Below, one piece after another: positions 14,160 to 21,834 of a DNA stretch of 43,550 nucleotides. A program made the position numbers and the translations under genes. The notes under the pieces were generated by a model, which did not search any database, had not been told where the DNA came from, and saw only the letters and a list, made by a program, of their open reading frames with translations. Position 1 is the stretch's first letter. Each line of letters starts with the position of its first letter. The DNA is from JACRJW01 sp964359095 (lineage in GTDB: Bacteria > Patescibacteriota > Patescibacteriia > UBA9934 > GWF2-40-263), in contig CAYHRJ010000003.1 in the NCBI GenBank assembly GCA_964359095.1, forward strand, positions 1 through 43,550, in the 5' to 3' direction.

Positions 14160-14607
14160 CAAGAGGTTGAAGAGGTACAAGAGGTTTAAGACGGAGGAAC
14201 TAGGAGTGAATTCGCCAACCTTTGGCGGTCATGAATCGAGTGAGGAGATATTCAGTCCGCGTGCGGTGATCATCAAGTCGCTCATATCGTTCTTTGGTGA
14301 GATATCCAAGGTCGCGCGCAAGTTCAAGTAGGTAACCGCACTCATTGAGGGATCCAAGAGCTATTTCGCAGAATCGAAGTTGATCCTTGATTGAGCTTTT
14401 TACGATTCCTTCAACAATGTTGGCCGGAACTGAAACGGAAGCTCTTCGCACTTGGGACGTGAGCCCATACCGTTCCTCTGGAGGAAACGATGTCGTTCTA
14501 GCATACACCTCCAGGACGAACGTGTGTGCCTCTTTCCAGACGACAAGTTCATGGTATCTTTTATTTCCCACAACGTCTTAAACTTCTTGTACTTCTTAAA
14601 CCTCTTC
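14160..14607. mobile_element. inverted-repeat-bounded four-helix-bundle gene unit
   Basis: The 34-base segments 14160-14193 and 14574-14607 are inverted copies matching at 30 of 34 positions (RC of the right arm shares TACAAGA, GTTTAAGACG and GAAGAGGTTT). They sit 6 bases beyond the stop and 2 bases beyond the start of the gene between them. The left arm is preceded by a further partial unit (GAAGAAGTACAAG). This resembles intervening-sequence elements of 23S rRNA, whose ends pair as a stem and which encode this same protein family, but here it lies between protein genes. Mobility is inferred. Confidence 0.45.
14200..14571 (-). CDS. four-helix-bundle protein (23S rRNA intervening-sequence protein family)
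   Basis: This 123-residue all-helical protein has the family's typical opening (YHELVVWKEAHTFVLEVYAR), the segment ERYGLTSQVRRASVSVPANI with the conserved SVPANIVEG, and KDQLRFCEIALGSLNECGYL. The family is found inside intervening sequences of 23S rRNA genes and as stand-alone genes; a related protein (Avd) serves diversity-generating retroelements. Biochemical function is not established, though nucleic-acid binding is suspected. No reverse transcriptase or variable repeat is seen here. The gene is tightly enclosed by 34-base inverted repeats. The start at 14571 gives the normal N-terminus. Confidence 0.85.
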   Translation of the reverse strand: MGNKRYHELVVWKEAHTFVLEVYARTTSFPPEERYGLTSQVRRASVSVPANIVEGIVKSSIKDQLRFCEIALGSLNECGYLLELARDLGYLTKERYERLDDHRTRTEYLLTRFMTAKGWRIHS

Positions 14608-14623
14608 ACCCTCTCCCCAAGTA

Positions 14624-14648
14624 TAACAAAAAAGAGCCAATACGGCTC
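14624..14648 (-). terminator. minus-strand terminator without an obvious gene
   Basis: Read on the minus strand, GAGCC-GTATT-GGCTC is followed by TTTTTTG. No minus-strand gene is recognised between here and 14811, so it may be a remnant or the end of a short transcript. Confidence 0.6.
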
Positions 14649-14715
14649 AACAGCAAAACACAGACCAACAATTCAATGAACAACCGTCACGGCAACACTT
14701 CTCCACAGATTGGAT

Positions 14716-14811
14716 TTGACGATCTTCAGTTTTTTTGATAAACTGTTCTTAGTTAGTGAGTACATATAAGTGTGGGGGGAATTTCTCCTCACATATTTTA
14801 TTTTTTCTTCT
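14716..14811 (+). promoter_or_regulatory. promoter and hairpin leader of the HD-domain gene
   Basis: TTGACG at 14716-14721, a 17-base spacer and TAAACT at 14739-14744 form a canonical promoter. The leader then contains TGTGGGGGGA paired with TCTCCTCACA around ATT, followed by a U-rich run up to the ATG at 14812. That shape could act as an attenuator or hide the G-rich ribosome-binding segment. Confidence 0.45.
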
Positions 14812-16200
14812 ATGCCCGAACGTCCAAGCATGTATCCATTGAGTCCTGAGCAAGGGGATTCTCGCATCGCTAGACATGTAGAAGGCGGGCCGCGTGAACA
14901 TCGGATAGATCTCGAGGGGTTATTTGGTGAATTAACGGATCTGGTTGAGGCACGCGTCGAAGCGGATCAATGGATGATTGAGTTTGCAAAGGCGGAGCCG
15001 AAAGTGCGGGATATTTTGAAAACACCACAATCACCCGATAAACACGCTGAAGGCCCAAATGTCGAGGATCATTATCGTGCAATTTTGTCATCCATTGTTT
15101 TGTTACGAGATGGGAAAATTCCCTATGAGAGAGCTCGTTCCATATTTGGCATGGAAGATGCGGAGCAAGAATGGGGCGAGGTGGAGGCAATCGTGAAAGA
15201 CCATCCAAATCTCTTGGTTGCGTTTGCATTTCTCCATGATGTGGCTAAACCCGATACGATCGGGTTTGTCGCTCGCGATGGAAGCCAAGCCATTGAGCAT
15301 GGTTTTGCTACCAAAGCCATGGATAAGGAGATTGAGAAACGAAAAAAGAAGGCGAGAGATGCCGCCAAAAAAGGCGATCCGTCATCACAAGAGACCTTTG
15401 AGATAGAGCAAGAAGCGCGCCGTGCCGAGCTTTTGGCAACGTATCGGCAACTTTTTGCGGAATTCAGTTCCGCGAGACAAGGCGTCGATCCCTTAGATCT
15501 GCAAAGAGGATTTTTTGAGGAGTATGGTATCTCCATCAGTTATCGTGGTCACGCTGAACAGGCGTATGATGGGGAGAACCTTGAAGTCGTTCAACGCACA
15601 CAGGATCGGCTTCAACTCACAGATGAAGAACGTCTTCTTCTACGTTTTGCGATTGAACAGCATATCAATCCGCTCATGAAGTTCGAACAGGTGGAGGGAA
15701 AAGATGTTCATTCATTTGTTGAGGCAGCGAAGGAGTTGGGCTTGGATCCCAAAAAAGCCATTCGCGTGTTGCAGGCCGGAATGCTGGTGGACGGGATTAT
15801 TGGCACCGTGAAACTTCCGACCAAAATTGAAATCACAGATGGAAATGAAGTTCAAGTCACAGACACCTCTGGAGAGAAGTACATCTACACCGCACCTTTG
15901 GTAAATTTTTGGAGAGCAGAGCAATTGTATCCGGCGTACCAAGCAGAAGTGGAGCGTAAGAAAAAGGAGGAAGAAACCGCGCACGCACGAAATGTTCTCC
16001 TCAAAGAAGAAGGACTCGATGGAGACGGCTTAAAAACCCTCGGCATTCAACAGGGAGCAGACATGGGACGCATTCTGGGAATGATCGCAGGGGCTGTACG
16101 TGGAGATGGGAAACTTTCTAACGTTCAAGATGCTGCGTTGCGAGGTGAACTTGAGGCGAGGATAGAGCGGGCGAAAATGAGACTTAAAACGTATGTCTGA
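14812..16200 (+). CDS. HD-domain protein with a CCA-enzyme-like C-terminal region
   Basis: About 462 residues. An HD-type site is suggested by EGPNVEDHYRAIL (H87) and AFAFLHDVAKPDTIG (H142, D143), a large charged helical insert (about 175-240) and LRFAIEQHINPLM. The end, ARNVLLKEEGLDGDGLKTLG, resembles the tail of HD-containing tRNA nucleotidyltransferases, where it helps hold tRNA. The nucleotidyltransferase head is absent, but a separate CCA-adding enzyme follows directly downstream, so the two may work together, for example in end repair by phosphodiesterase or phosphatase action. ATG 14812 is chosen; an upstream GTG would add a peptide through the leader hairpin. A paralogue lies at 34377-35528. 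Confidence 0.65.
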   Translation: MPERPSMYPLSPEQGDSRIARHVEGGPREHRIDLEGLFGELTDLVEARVEADQWMIEFAKAEPKVRDILKTPQSPDKHAEGPNVEDHYRAILSSIVLLRDGKIPYERARSIFGMEDAEQEWGEVEAIVKDHPNLLVAFAFLHDVAKPDTIGFVARDGSQAIEHGFATKAMDKEIEKRKKKARDAAKKGDPSSQETFEIEQEARRAELLATYRQLFAEFSSARQGVDPLDLQRGFFEEYGISISYRGHAEQAYDGENLEVVQRTQDRLQLTDEERLLLRFAIEQHINPLMKFEQVEGKDVHSFVEAAKELGLDPKKAIRVLQAGMLVDGIIGTVKLPTKIEITDGNEVQVTDTSGEKYIYTAPLVNFWRAEQLYPAYQAEVERKKKEEETAHARNVLLKEEGLDGDGLKTLGIQQGADMGRILGMIAGAVRGDGKLSNVQDAALRGELEARIERAKMRLKTYV

Positions 16201-16367
16201 TTTTTCACGTGAGGGAATGGAACAACCATTTGAAAGTCGAAGATTGATTTCTTTCGATATCAAAGGAACGCTCCACGCTTCAAGCGACAGACCGATTCAC
16301 CTTGAGATCGATGCGAAACCTCGAAAGCCCCGCGTTCTATACTCAATGCACCACCTTGTCATGACAG

Positions 16368-17684
16368 ATGCGTTATATGACGGAACAGCCATCGTACAAT
16401 CCAGACATGGGTCGCGATCTTCTCAAAAGTCAAGAGCCTTTGCTGTTGAAAGCGGCCAGTGACTTAGTGCGCGCCGTTGCCACAATTGATCCCAATCCCG
16501 ATTGCGCCCCGCAACCACCGCAGGCGCTTATTGTTGGTGGGTATGTGCGTGATGTCTATCTTGGTCTTCATCCAAAAGACGCCGATGTTGAAGTGTACGG
16601 GGTTGTCCCTGATCAGCTAAAAGCACTGCTTGAACAACTGTTTGGAAAAACGAAGGACGTCGGCGAGGCGTTTGGGATTATCAAGGTGCCGATTGGAGAC
16701 AAACTGGAGCTTGATATCTCGATTCCACGTCGCGAATCAAAAATAGGAAAGGGACACACAGGATTTCTTATCGATTCTGATCCCTCGCTCGGTATCAAGG
16801 AAGCGATGAGACGTCGAGATTTTACCATGAATGCCCTTGCAATGGATCCAATCACGGGTGTTGTGTTTGATCCTTTTGGAGGACTGGAAGATATCCAGAC
16901 GAGAACCCTTCGCGTGACTAATCCTGAACGTTTTCAAGATGATCCACTGCGTGTCTTGCGAGCGATGCAATTTATCGCACGCATTGAGTTTACCGTTGAT
17001 CCGGAAAGCGAACGGTTGATGCACGAGATGGTAGAACGTGGTGACATGACAGAGCTCTCTCGAGAGCGTATCACCGAAGAATTTGAAAAATTGATCTTCA
17101 AAGGAAAACGACCATCGATTGGATTGGCATTTGCGCGCCGCATCGGTCTGATAGAAGCGTCGTTTCCAAACGCGACCATCAAGGATTGGGACGCGTGGGA
17201 ACATCTCATGGATCGCGCTGTTGTACACAAAAAGGAACGTCATGCAGTACTCGCCGCTTTTCTGTCAGGATTTTCGCTCTCGTCCCGTGAGGCTACTGTG
17301 GCAGGGCTCACGTTTAAGAAAAAAGATATCGAATGTGCGCAGAGCCTCTTGTGTGCGACCGAGATTCAGGATCCTGTTCTCACCAATCCGATCAACGACG
17401 CGCGCAGGACACTCAAGCGTGCTCTCCCCGCATCACCAGAAGGTTACGCGGCCTGGCTTCGTATTCTTGAACGAGCAGAAGAGGCCGATCGATTTTTGTC
17501 ACTTGTTCAGGAACACCATGTATCAGCTCAGCCTCTGTTGCAAGGTCGCGACCTTATTGATGTGTTTCAACTCAAACCTGGTCCGAAATTTCGTGAGATC
17601 CTTGATGCGGTCGAGACTGCGCGTGATCGTGCCCAGATCGAGACACGAGAACAGGCGATCGAATATGTGAAGTCGTTGCTGTGA
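16368..17684 (+). CDS. cca: CCA tRNA nucleotidyltransferase / poly(A) polymerase family
   Basis: This 438-residue class II nucleotidyltransferase has GGYVRD at 57-62 and the catalytic carboxylates in DADVEVYG (71-78). RRRDFTMNALAMD and DPLRVLRAMQFIARI follow, then RERITEEFEKL. It adds or repairs the 3'-CCA of tRNAs using CTP and ATP without a template. Both tRNA genes in this window encode CCA, so repair may be its main task. The tail has no clear HD residues, which may be why HD proteins are separate here. ATG 16368 and 16377 are both possible. TATACT lies at 16338-16343. The 167 bases between 16200 and this start have no gene I trust. Confidence 0.88.
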   Translation: MRYMTEQPSYNPDMGRDLLKSQEPLLLKAASDLVRAVATIDPNPDCAPQPPQALIVGGYVRDVYLGLHPKDADVEVYGVVPDQLKALLEQLFGKTKDVGEAFGIIKVPIGDKLELDISIPRRESKIGKGHTGFLIDSDPSLGIKEAMRRRDFTMNALAMDPITGVVFDPFGGLEDIQTRTLRVTNPERFQDDPLRVLRAMQFIARIEFTVDPESERLMHEMVERGDMTELSRERITEEFEKLIFKGKRPSIGLAFARRIGLIEASFPNATIKDWDAWEHLMDRAVVHKKERHAVLAAFLSGFSLSSREATVAGLTFKKKDIECAQSLLCATEIQDPVLTNPINDARRTLKRALPASPEGYAAWLRILERAEEADRFLSLVQEHHVSAQPLLQGRDLIDVFQLKPGPKFREILDAVETARDRAQIETREQAIEYVKSLL

Positions 17685-17708
17685 AAAAAGCGGTTCACCC
17701 CAGACATA

Positions 17709-17731
17709 ACAAAAAAGAGCCGAGTCGGCTC
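17709..17731 (-). terminator. terminator of the GC-rich DHH-like gene
   Basis: On the minus strand GAGCCGACTCGGCTC is followed by TTTTTTGTTAT. A second hairpin, GCTGAG-GGGTTGC-CTCAGC, sits between it and the stop codon. Confidence 0.85.
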
Positions 17732-17758
17732 AGGAAATTTAAAAGCTGAGGGGTTGCC

Positions 17759-18619
17759 TCAGCTGAGCACGCCCAGGATGTGATCCAGGGTGTAGCGGGT
17801 TCTGCTCTTCTTGTTGTTCACGCCCCAGCACCGACCCGTGCCAAAGGTGAAGCCTTCGGGGAATGCCGAGCGGAGCTGTACGACGACCGAGGGATCAACA
17901 TTCTGAACGAAGATTTCCTCACCCAGTTTGTCCACCACGATGAGCGGCTCCGTGTCGCAGTTCTTGTAGATCGTGATCGTGGAGACGGCTCCGCGGATGG
18001 AGACCACCGCCTTCGAGTCTACGACATTGTAACTACCGACTCTCCGTCTGTTCTTCCAAGCCAGCAATGCGGAGGCCTGTGCCTGATCAAAGTCCGGGTT
18101 GCCAGCGCGCGAGCACCGTTCACGGAAGTCGAGCACGCGGCAGATCTCATTGTGAGTGAATCCTTCCTCGCGCAGACCCTGGACGAATCGAGCGTCCATG
18201 ATGGCGATGCCGCGCACGACCACAGGGTCTAGGCCAAGGGCAGTCAGATCTCTGTCGTCCAGACCAATGAGAATCAGGAACTGTTCGAGCGAGCTGGGAA
18301 GCGGGTTGCCATCCGGTCCCTGGGATCGGTTGAGGTTCCCGTAGGTATGGTGATCGATGATCTTGACGTTGAGACCGTTCTCGCGCAGTCGTGCTTCGAT
18401 CTCCGGCCCTGGGATCTCGACGATCCAGACATTTCTACAACCAGTGGACAGGATGAGCTCCATCAGATCGCCACGCTCGCGATCGAGTGTGGCTCCTAGC
18501 CCTTGGCCCGAGCGGATGACGGTCATTCCCAGTCGGTAGGCGATCAGCAGGATGAGTCGGCTTTCCGGATCATTGTCCGGACACACGAGCGCCACGATTG
18601 GCTTGCGGATTTGTCGCAT
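17759..18619 (-). CDS. GC-rich DHH-like phosphoesterase superfamily protein
   Basis: About 286 residues. IIDHH at 87-91 gives the DHH signature, preceded by CPDNDPES (13-20) where DHH enzymes have a DxD-type motif, and followed by SSLEQFL and VVRGIAIMDARF. DHH proteins are metal-dependent phosphoesterases acting on nucleotides or nucleic acids; here the first motif is only partly kept, so activity is uncertain. The ATG at 18619 follows GGAGGTTCC, a strong ribosome site. Codons are rich in C and G at the third position, unlike adjacent genes. A full-length paralogue with ordinary composition lies at 32897-33763. It has its own promoter and terminator, so it forms a solitary unit. Confidence 0.7.
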   Translation of the reverse strand: MRQIRKPIVALVCPDNDPESRLILLIAYRLGMTVIRSGQGLGATLDRERGDLMELILSTGCRNVWIVEIPGPEIEARLRENGLNVKIIDHHTYGNLNRSQGPDGNPLPSSLEQFLILIGLDDRDLTALGLDPVVVRGIAIMDARFVQGLREEGFTHNEICRVLDFRERCSRAGNPDFDQAQASALLAWKNRRRVGSYNVVDSKAVVSIRGAVSTITIYKNCDTEPLIVVDKLGEEIFVQNVDPSVVVQLRSAFPEGFTFGTGRCWGVNNKKSRTRYTLDHILGVLS

Positions 18620-18644
18620 GGAACCTCCAGGGAAGCGACGGGGA

Positions 18645-18717
18645 AAGATATCAGAAAACCGGCTTCGTGTCAACCATGTCACTCGCGAGCGACGTGGTCA
18701 AACGATCGGCCGGTTTT
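18645..18717 (-). promoter_or_regulatory. promoter with nested palindromes, GC-rich DHH-like gene
   Basis: On the minus strand TTGACA (18673-18668), a 17-base spacer and TATCTT (18650-18645). A 26-base near-perfect palindrome at 18673-18698, core CACTCGCGAGCGACGTG, abuts the -35 box. An outer inverted repeat AAAACCGGC/GCCGGTTTT (18655-18663 and 18709-18717) encloses it and probably also terminates the transketolase transcript arriving from upstream. Confidence 0.7.
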
Positions 18718-18722
18718 TAAGT

Positions 18723-19847
18723 CTATCTCCATTTTCTTGGTATTTTTTTGAGTGCTGCGTCCATGATGGTTTTTTGCATTTTTGGGAGTTTTTCCTGCGC
18801 TGCCAGAACGTGAGCTGGAACATCTGGCACGCGTTCGCCATGTTTGCGGCGGAGAACTCGATCAACAGCCAGCGCGATAAACTCTGCCGTAAGACCCAAG
18901 CCTTCTTGAACTTCTCGCGGAGTGCCTGACTCGCCGAAGCGATCCTGCACGCCGATGCGTTCCATGGGGACGGGAATGGTGAGGGCGAGCGTCTCAGCTA
19001 CGGCGCCCGCAAGGCCACCGGCCGTTTGAGCTTCCTCGACGGTCACGATTGCGCCGGTCTCTTTTGCTGCGCGGATAATCATCTTCACGTCCAGCGGTTT
19101 GATTGTGTGCATGTTCACGACTCGACACTCGATGCCGAAATCTTTGGAGAGTCTCTCGGCCGCCAGGAGCGCCTCATACAAGAGAGGTCCTGCGCCGATG
19201 ATCGTCATGTCGTGACCGAGTCGATACGTTTCTGCACGACCAATTTTGAACGGTGTTTTGACTGTTGTGAAGACAGGAGATTTCTCACGAGCAAAACGGA
19301 GGTAGCAGGGTCCCACAAGTTTCGCGATCGCTTCTGTTGTCTTTTTTGTCTCGAGTGAATCACATGGAACAAAGACGCGCATGTTTGGCATCACTCGCAT
19401 GATGGCAATATCCTCGATCATTTGATGCGTGGCGCCGTCGGGACCGACCGAGACTCCCGCGTGTGCGCCAGCGATTTTGACGTTTACGTTGTTGAGCGCG
19501 ACGGTCGTGCGAATCTGCTCCCAGTTGCGACCTGGTGAGAAGCAGGCGTAGCTCGCGATGAACGGGACTTTGCCAGCCATCGCCATGCCAGCGGCGATCG
19601 ACGGCATGGACTGCTCGCTTACTCCCAGTTGCACGAAGCGATCGGGGAAGGCTTCTTTGAATGGGAGGACGCGCGTGGATTCTGTGAGATCCGCGCATAA
19701 GACGACGACGTTTTTGTCGCGACGTCCTGCCTCAACCAAACCCTCACCGAAGCCATTGCGCGTCGGAGTTTGTTTGAGCTTTTTTTCATCGAAGAGGTCG
19801 CGGACGAGCCACGCTTCTCGATTGATGCCAGATTTTGGATGAGTCAT
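18723..19847 (-). CDS. transketolase, C-terminal subunit
   Basis: This 374-residue protein covers the pyrimidine-binding and C-terminal domains of transketolase. It shows VVLCADLTESTRV, FVQLGVSEQSMPSIAAGMA with the Glu that activates thiamine diphosphate, PFIASYACF, and HAGVSVGPDGATHQMIEDIA. The split two-subunit form occurs in archaea, many Firmicutes and candidate-phyla bacteria. It exchanges two-carbon units between ketose and aldose phosphates in the pentose-phosphate pathway. The partner subunit is at 20877-21776, separated from it by a DUF4349 gene and a palindromic repeat. An N-terminal extension (MTHPKSGINREAWLVRDLFD) precedes the conserved part. Confidence 0.92.
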   Translation of the reverse strand: MTHPKSGINREAWLVRDLFDEKKLKQTPTRNGFGEGLVEAGRRDKNVVVLCADLTESTRVLPFKEAFPDRFVQLGVSEQSMPSIAAGMAMAGKVPFIASYACFSPGRNWEQIRTTVALNNVNVKIAGAHAGVSVGPDGATHQMIEDIAIMRVMPNMRVFVPCDSLETKKTTEAIAKLVGPCYLRFAREKSPVFTTVKTPFKIGRAETYRLGHDMTIIGAGPLLYEALLAAERLSKDFGIECRVVNMHTIKPLDVKMIIRAAKETGAIVTVEEAQTAGGLAGAVAETLALTIPVPMERIGVQDRFGESGTPREVQEGLGLTAEFIALAVDRVLRRKHGERVPDVPAHVLAAQEKLPKMQKTIMDAALKKIPRKWR

Positions 19848-19854
19848 AGCAGTG

Positions 19855-19929
19855 TGTCAATGCGAGGAGTCCTCGACGAAGCAATCCCGAAAGAGAGATT
19901 GCTTCGGTCGTTGCTCCCTCGCAATGACA
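19855..19929. repeat. 75-base palindromic repeat (intergenic copy)
   Basis: The outer ends TGTCA..TGCGAG and CTCGCAATGACA are inverted, and the inner arms CGAAGCAATC and GATTGCTTCG enclose a 10-base loop. It fills almost all of the gap between the DUF4349 gene and the transketolase C-terminal gene. It shares its blocks with the in-frame copy in the EndoQ-like gene (4544-4593). Confidence 0.85.
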
Positions 19930-19934
19930 TGAAT

Positions 19935-20873
19935 TTATTTCTTTCGAAGTTTCCGAACCACTTTCCATCCTCCCCATCCAATGAGTGCGAGCGGCACGCC
20001 GATGCCGATCGCGATAATCACGATCCAGATAATTGCTTCCACAAACCATTGTGCCAAACTCACAACGGCTTGGGCCGCTAGTTTCACGGTTGTTCCTGGG
20101 CGAAATTCTTTGCCGCCAATGGTAATGATAGGTTCTTCATCGAGGTTCACGGTGATCGTTGAGAAATCAGCCTGGCTATCCATGTACTGAATTTGGCCCG
20201 TGAGAGATTCGATGTAGCCACGGACGGTTGCGAGCGCATTTTCAATTTGGAGAATTTCCTCGACCGTGGTCGCCACGTCCAAAATTTCTACGTAGCGTGC
20301 CTCCTGGACCTCGGCATTTTTGAGTCGTGCCGCAACGTCGATGTACTGCTCGGTGATGTCCTCACTTGAAATAAATTCTTCTTCCACAACCAGCGCTTCT
20401 GCTTTGAGTGCTTCGATGCTCGCGGTAAACTGATCAGCTGGGACGCGGAAGACGACGTAGCCGGAGAGCGTGCCGTCTTCGTGTTCCTGCACTGAAGATG
20501 ATTGGACGTATCCACCCTTTTCTTCTGCGAGCGCCTTCACGACAGTTGAGCTTTTCTCGACGTCCAAGACAATCAGACTCAAGGTTCCTGTCTTGATAAT
20601 TTTCTGATCGATCTCGGCCGCAAGTGCTTCGTCGCGCAGGAGCTCCTCACCTGGGTACAGGCCTTTTTCATCTGCAAAGGATGCGAACGAGGAGTCCATC
20701 ATGACGGCTTGCTCGTAATATTCTCCAGAGGACGTCGTGTAGGCTCGCATTCCAGTGAAATATTGCGCGACCCACCAAACGAGAGCGACGGCGCCGACGA
20801 TGGCGAGGACACGCGTGATCCAGGCCACGGCGGTCGCGACCGACGTGGCAGGGAGAGCTTTTTGGATGAACAT
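19935..20873 (-). CDS. DUF4349 membrane protein
   Basis: This 312-residue protein has an N-terminal membrane span (ITRVLAIVGAVALVWWVAQY, about 20-39). A large outer domain follows with IIKTGTLSLIVLDVEKSSTV, GGYVQSSSVQ and a coiled-coil stretch. A C-terminal span (WFVEAIIWIVIIAIGIGVPL) precedes a basic tail. This is the DUF4349 layout. Function is unknown, and envelope or stress roles have been suggested for relatives. It lies between the two transketolase subunit genes, three bases after the N-terminal subunit gene, with no obvious functional link. Confidence 0.85.
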   Translation of the reverse strand: MFIQKALPATSVATAVAWITRVLAIVGAVALVWWVAQYFTGMRAYTTSSGEYYEQAVMMDSSFASFADEKGLYPGEELLRDEALAAEIDQKIIKTGTLSLIVLDVEKSSTVVKALAEEKGGYVQSSSVQEHEDGTLSGYVVFRVPADQFTASIEALKAEALVVEEEFISSEDITEQYIDVAARLKNAEVQEARYVEILDVATTVEEILQIENALATVRGYIESLTGQIQYMDSQADFSTITVNLDEEPIITIGGKEFRPGTTVKLAAQAVVSLAQWFVEAIIWIVIIAIGIGVPLALIGWGGWKVVRKLRKK

Positions 20874-20876
20874 AGA

Positions 20877-21776
20877 TTATTGGTGTTCGCTTATTATTTT
20901 TCCTGAGAGCGTGCGTAGTTGTTGGATGGCGAGGTCAGCCTCCTCACCACGACTTGGAGGCTTTCCATGCCAGAGGAAGTCGTGTTCCATGAACTCGACG
21001 CCGTAGCCAGGAATCGTGTCGGCGATGATGACCGTGGGTTTTTCACTGACGCTGTGCGCACGTTCGATGGCAGTGACAAAATCACGAATCGAATTTCCTG
21101 CGCAGTGCTCGACGTTCAGGTTGAAGGCTTCAAACTTTGCGGCGAGTGGTTCAAGTGGCATGATCTCCTCGGTGGTGCCATCGATCTGGATATTGTTGCG
21201 GTCGATGATAAATGTGAGATTGTAGAGTTTGTTGCGCGCCGCAAAGAGCATCGCCTCCCACGTCTGTCCAGCCGCGAGTTCACCATCGCTCATCACGCAG
21301 TACACGCGCCAAGGATCTCGGTTCATGAGTGCAGCGTAAGCAAGTCCTGCGGCTTGAGAAGAACCTGAACCAAGTGGGCCTGAGGTTGTCTCGACACCTG
21401 GTAGTTTTTCTCGCTCAGGATGTCCTTGCAAAGGAGAGCCAAGTTTGCGTAGTGTCATCAAAAGTTTTTTTGGAAAGTATCCAGCGTGCGCCATGGTGGC
21501 GTAGCGGATGGGACAGATGTGACCGTTGGAAAGGATGAGCCGGTCGCGATCTTTCCAGTCAGGACGTTTAGGATCGTGCATCATCACGTGAAAATACAGC
21601 GCGGTGAAAATGTCCGCCATTCCAAGTGGTCCCGCCGAGTGACCCGAGCCAGCTTGAACCAGCATCTCAATCATGTCCTCGCGGATTACTTGAGCCTTTT
21701 CTTCGAGGGATTTCAGTTTCTTGTCGTGTAAGTGCAATGGCTTGCGCACTTTGGGACCCAGAGTGAGGTTGGGCAT
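20877..21776 (-). CDS. transketolase, N-terminal (thiamine-diphosphate) subunit
   Basis: About 299 residues. It carries the transketolase pyrophosphate-binding domain: GSGHSAGPLGMADIFTALYF near the start, RLILSNGHICPIRYA, SGPLGSGSSQAAGLAYA and the GDGE-like MSDGELAAGQTWEA followed by IIDRNNIQIDG. It pairs with the subunit at 18723-19847 to make an active transketolase. ATG 21776 is preferred over a start nine codons upstream because TAAACT lies ten bases before it, consistent with a near-leaderless message. One Gly of the canonical GDG is Ser (SDGE), which is common in split forms. Confidence 0.92.
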   Translation of the reverse strand: MPNLTLGPKVRKPLHLHDKKLKSLEEKAQVIREDMIEMLVQAGSGHSAGPLGMADIFTALYFHVMMHDPKRPDWKDRDRLILSNGHICPIRYATMAHAGYFPKKLLMTLRKLGSPLQGHPEREKLPGVETTSGPLGSGSSQAAGLAYAALMNRDPWRVYCVMSDGELAAGQTWEAMLFAARNKLYNLTFIIDRNNIQIDGTTEEIMPLEPLAAKFEAFNLNVEHCAGNSIRDFVTAIERAHSVSEKPTVIIADTIPGYGVEFMEHDFLWHGKPPSRGEEADLAIQQLRTLSGKIISEHQ

Positions 21777-21834
21777 AGATAGGGACAGTTTAGCACAAAC
21801 CAAAAACCAGAGCGCGAGGCTCTGGTTTTATTTT

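Noticed and set aside
14160..14607. diversity-generating retroelement around the four-helix-bundle gene
   Set aside because: No reverse transcriptase or template/variable repeat pair is visible nearby.
16193..16462. 89-codon plus-strand frame between the HD gene and cca
   Set aside because: It overlaps the cca start in another frame and has no promoter, ribosome site or recognisable family. A short real gene in 16201-16367 cannot be excluded.
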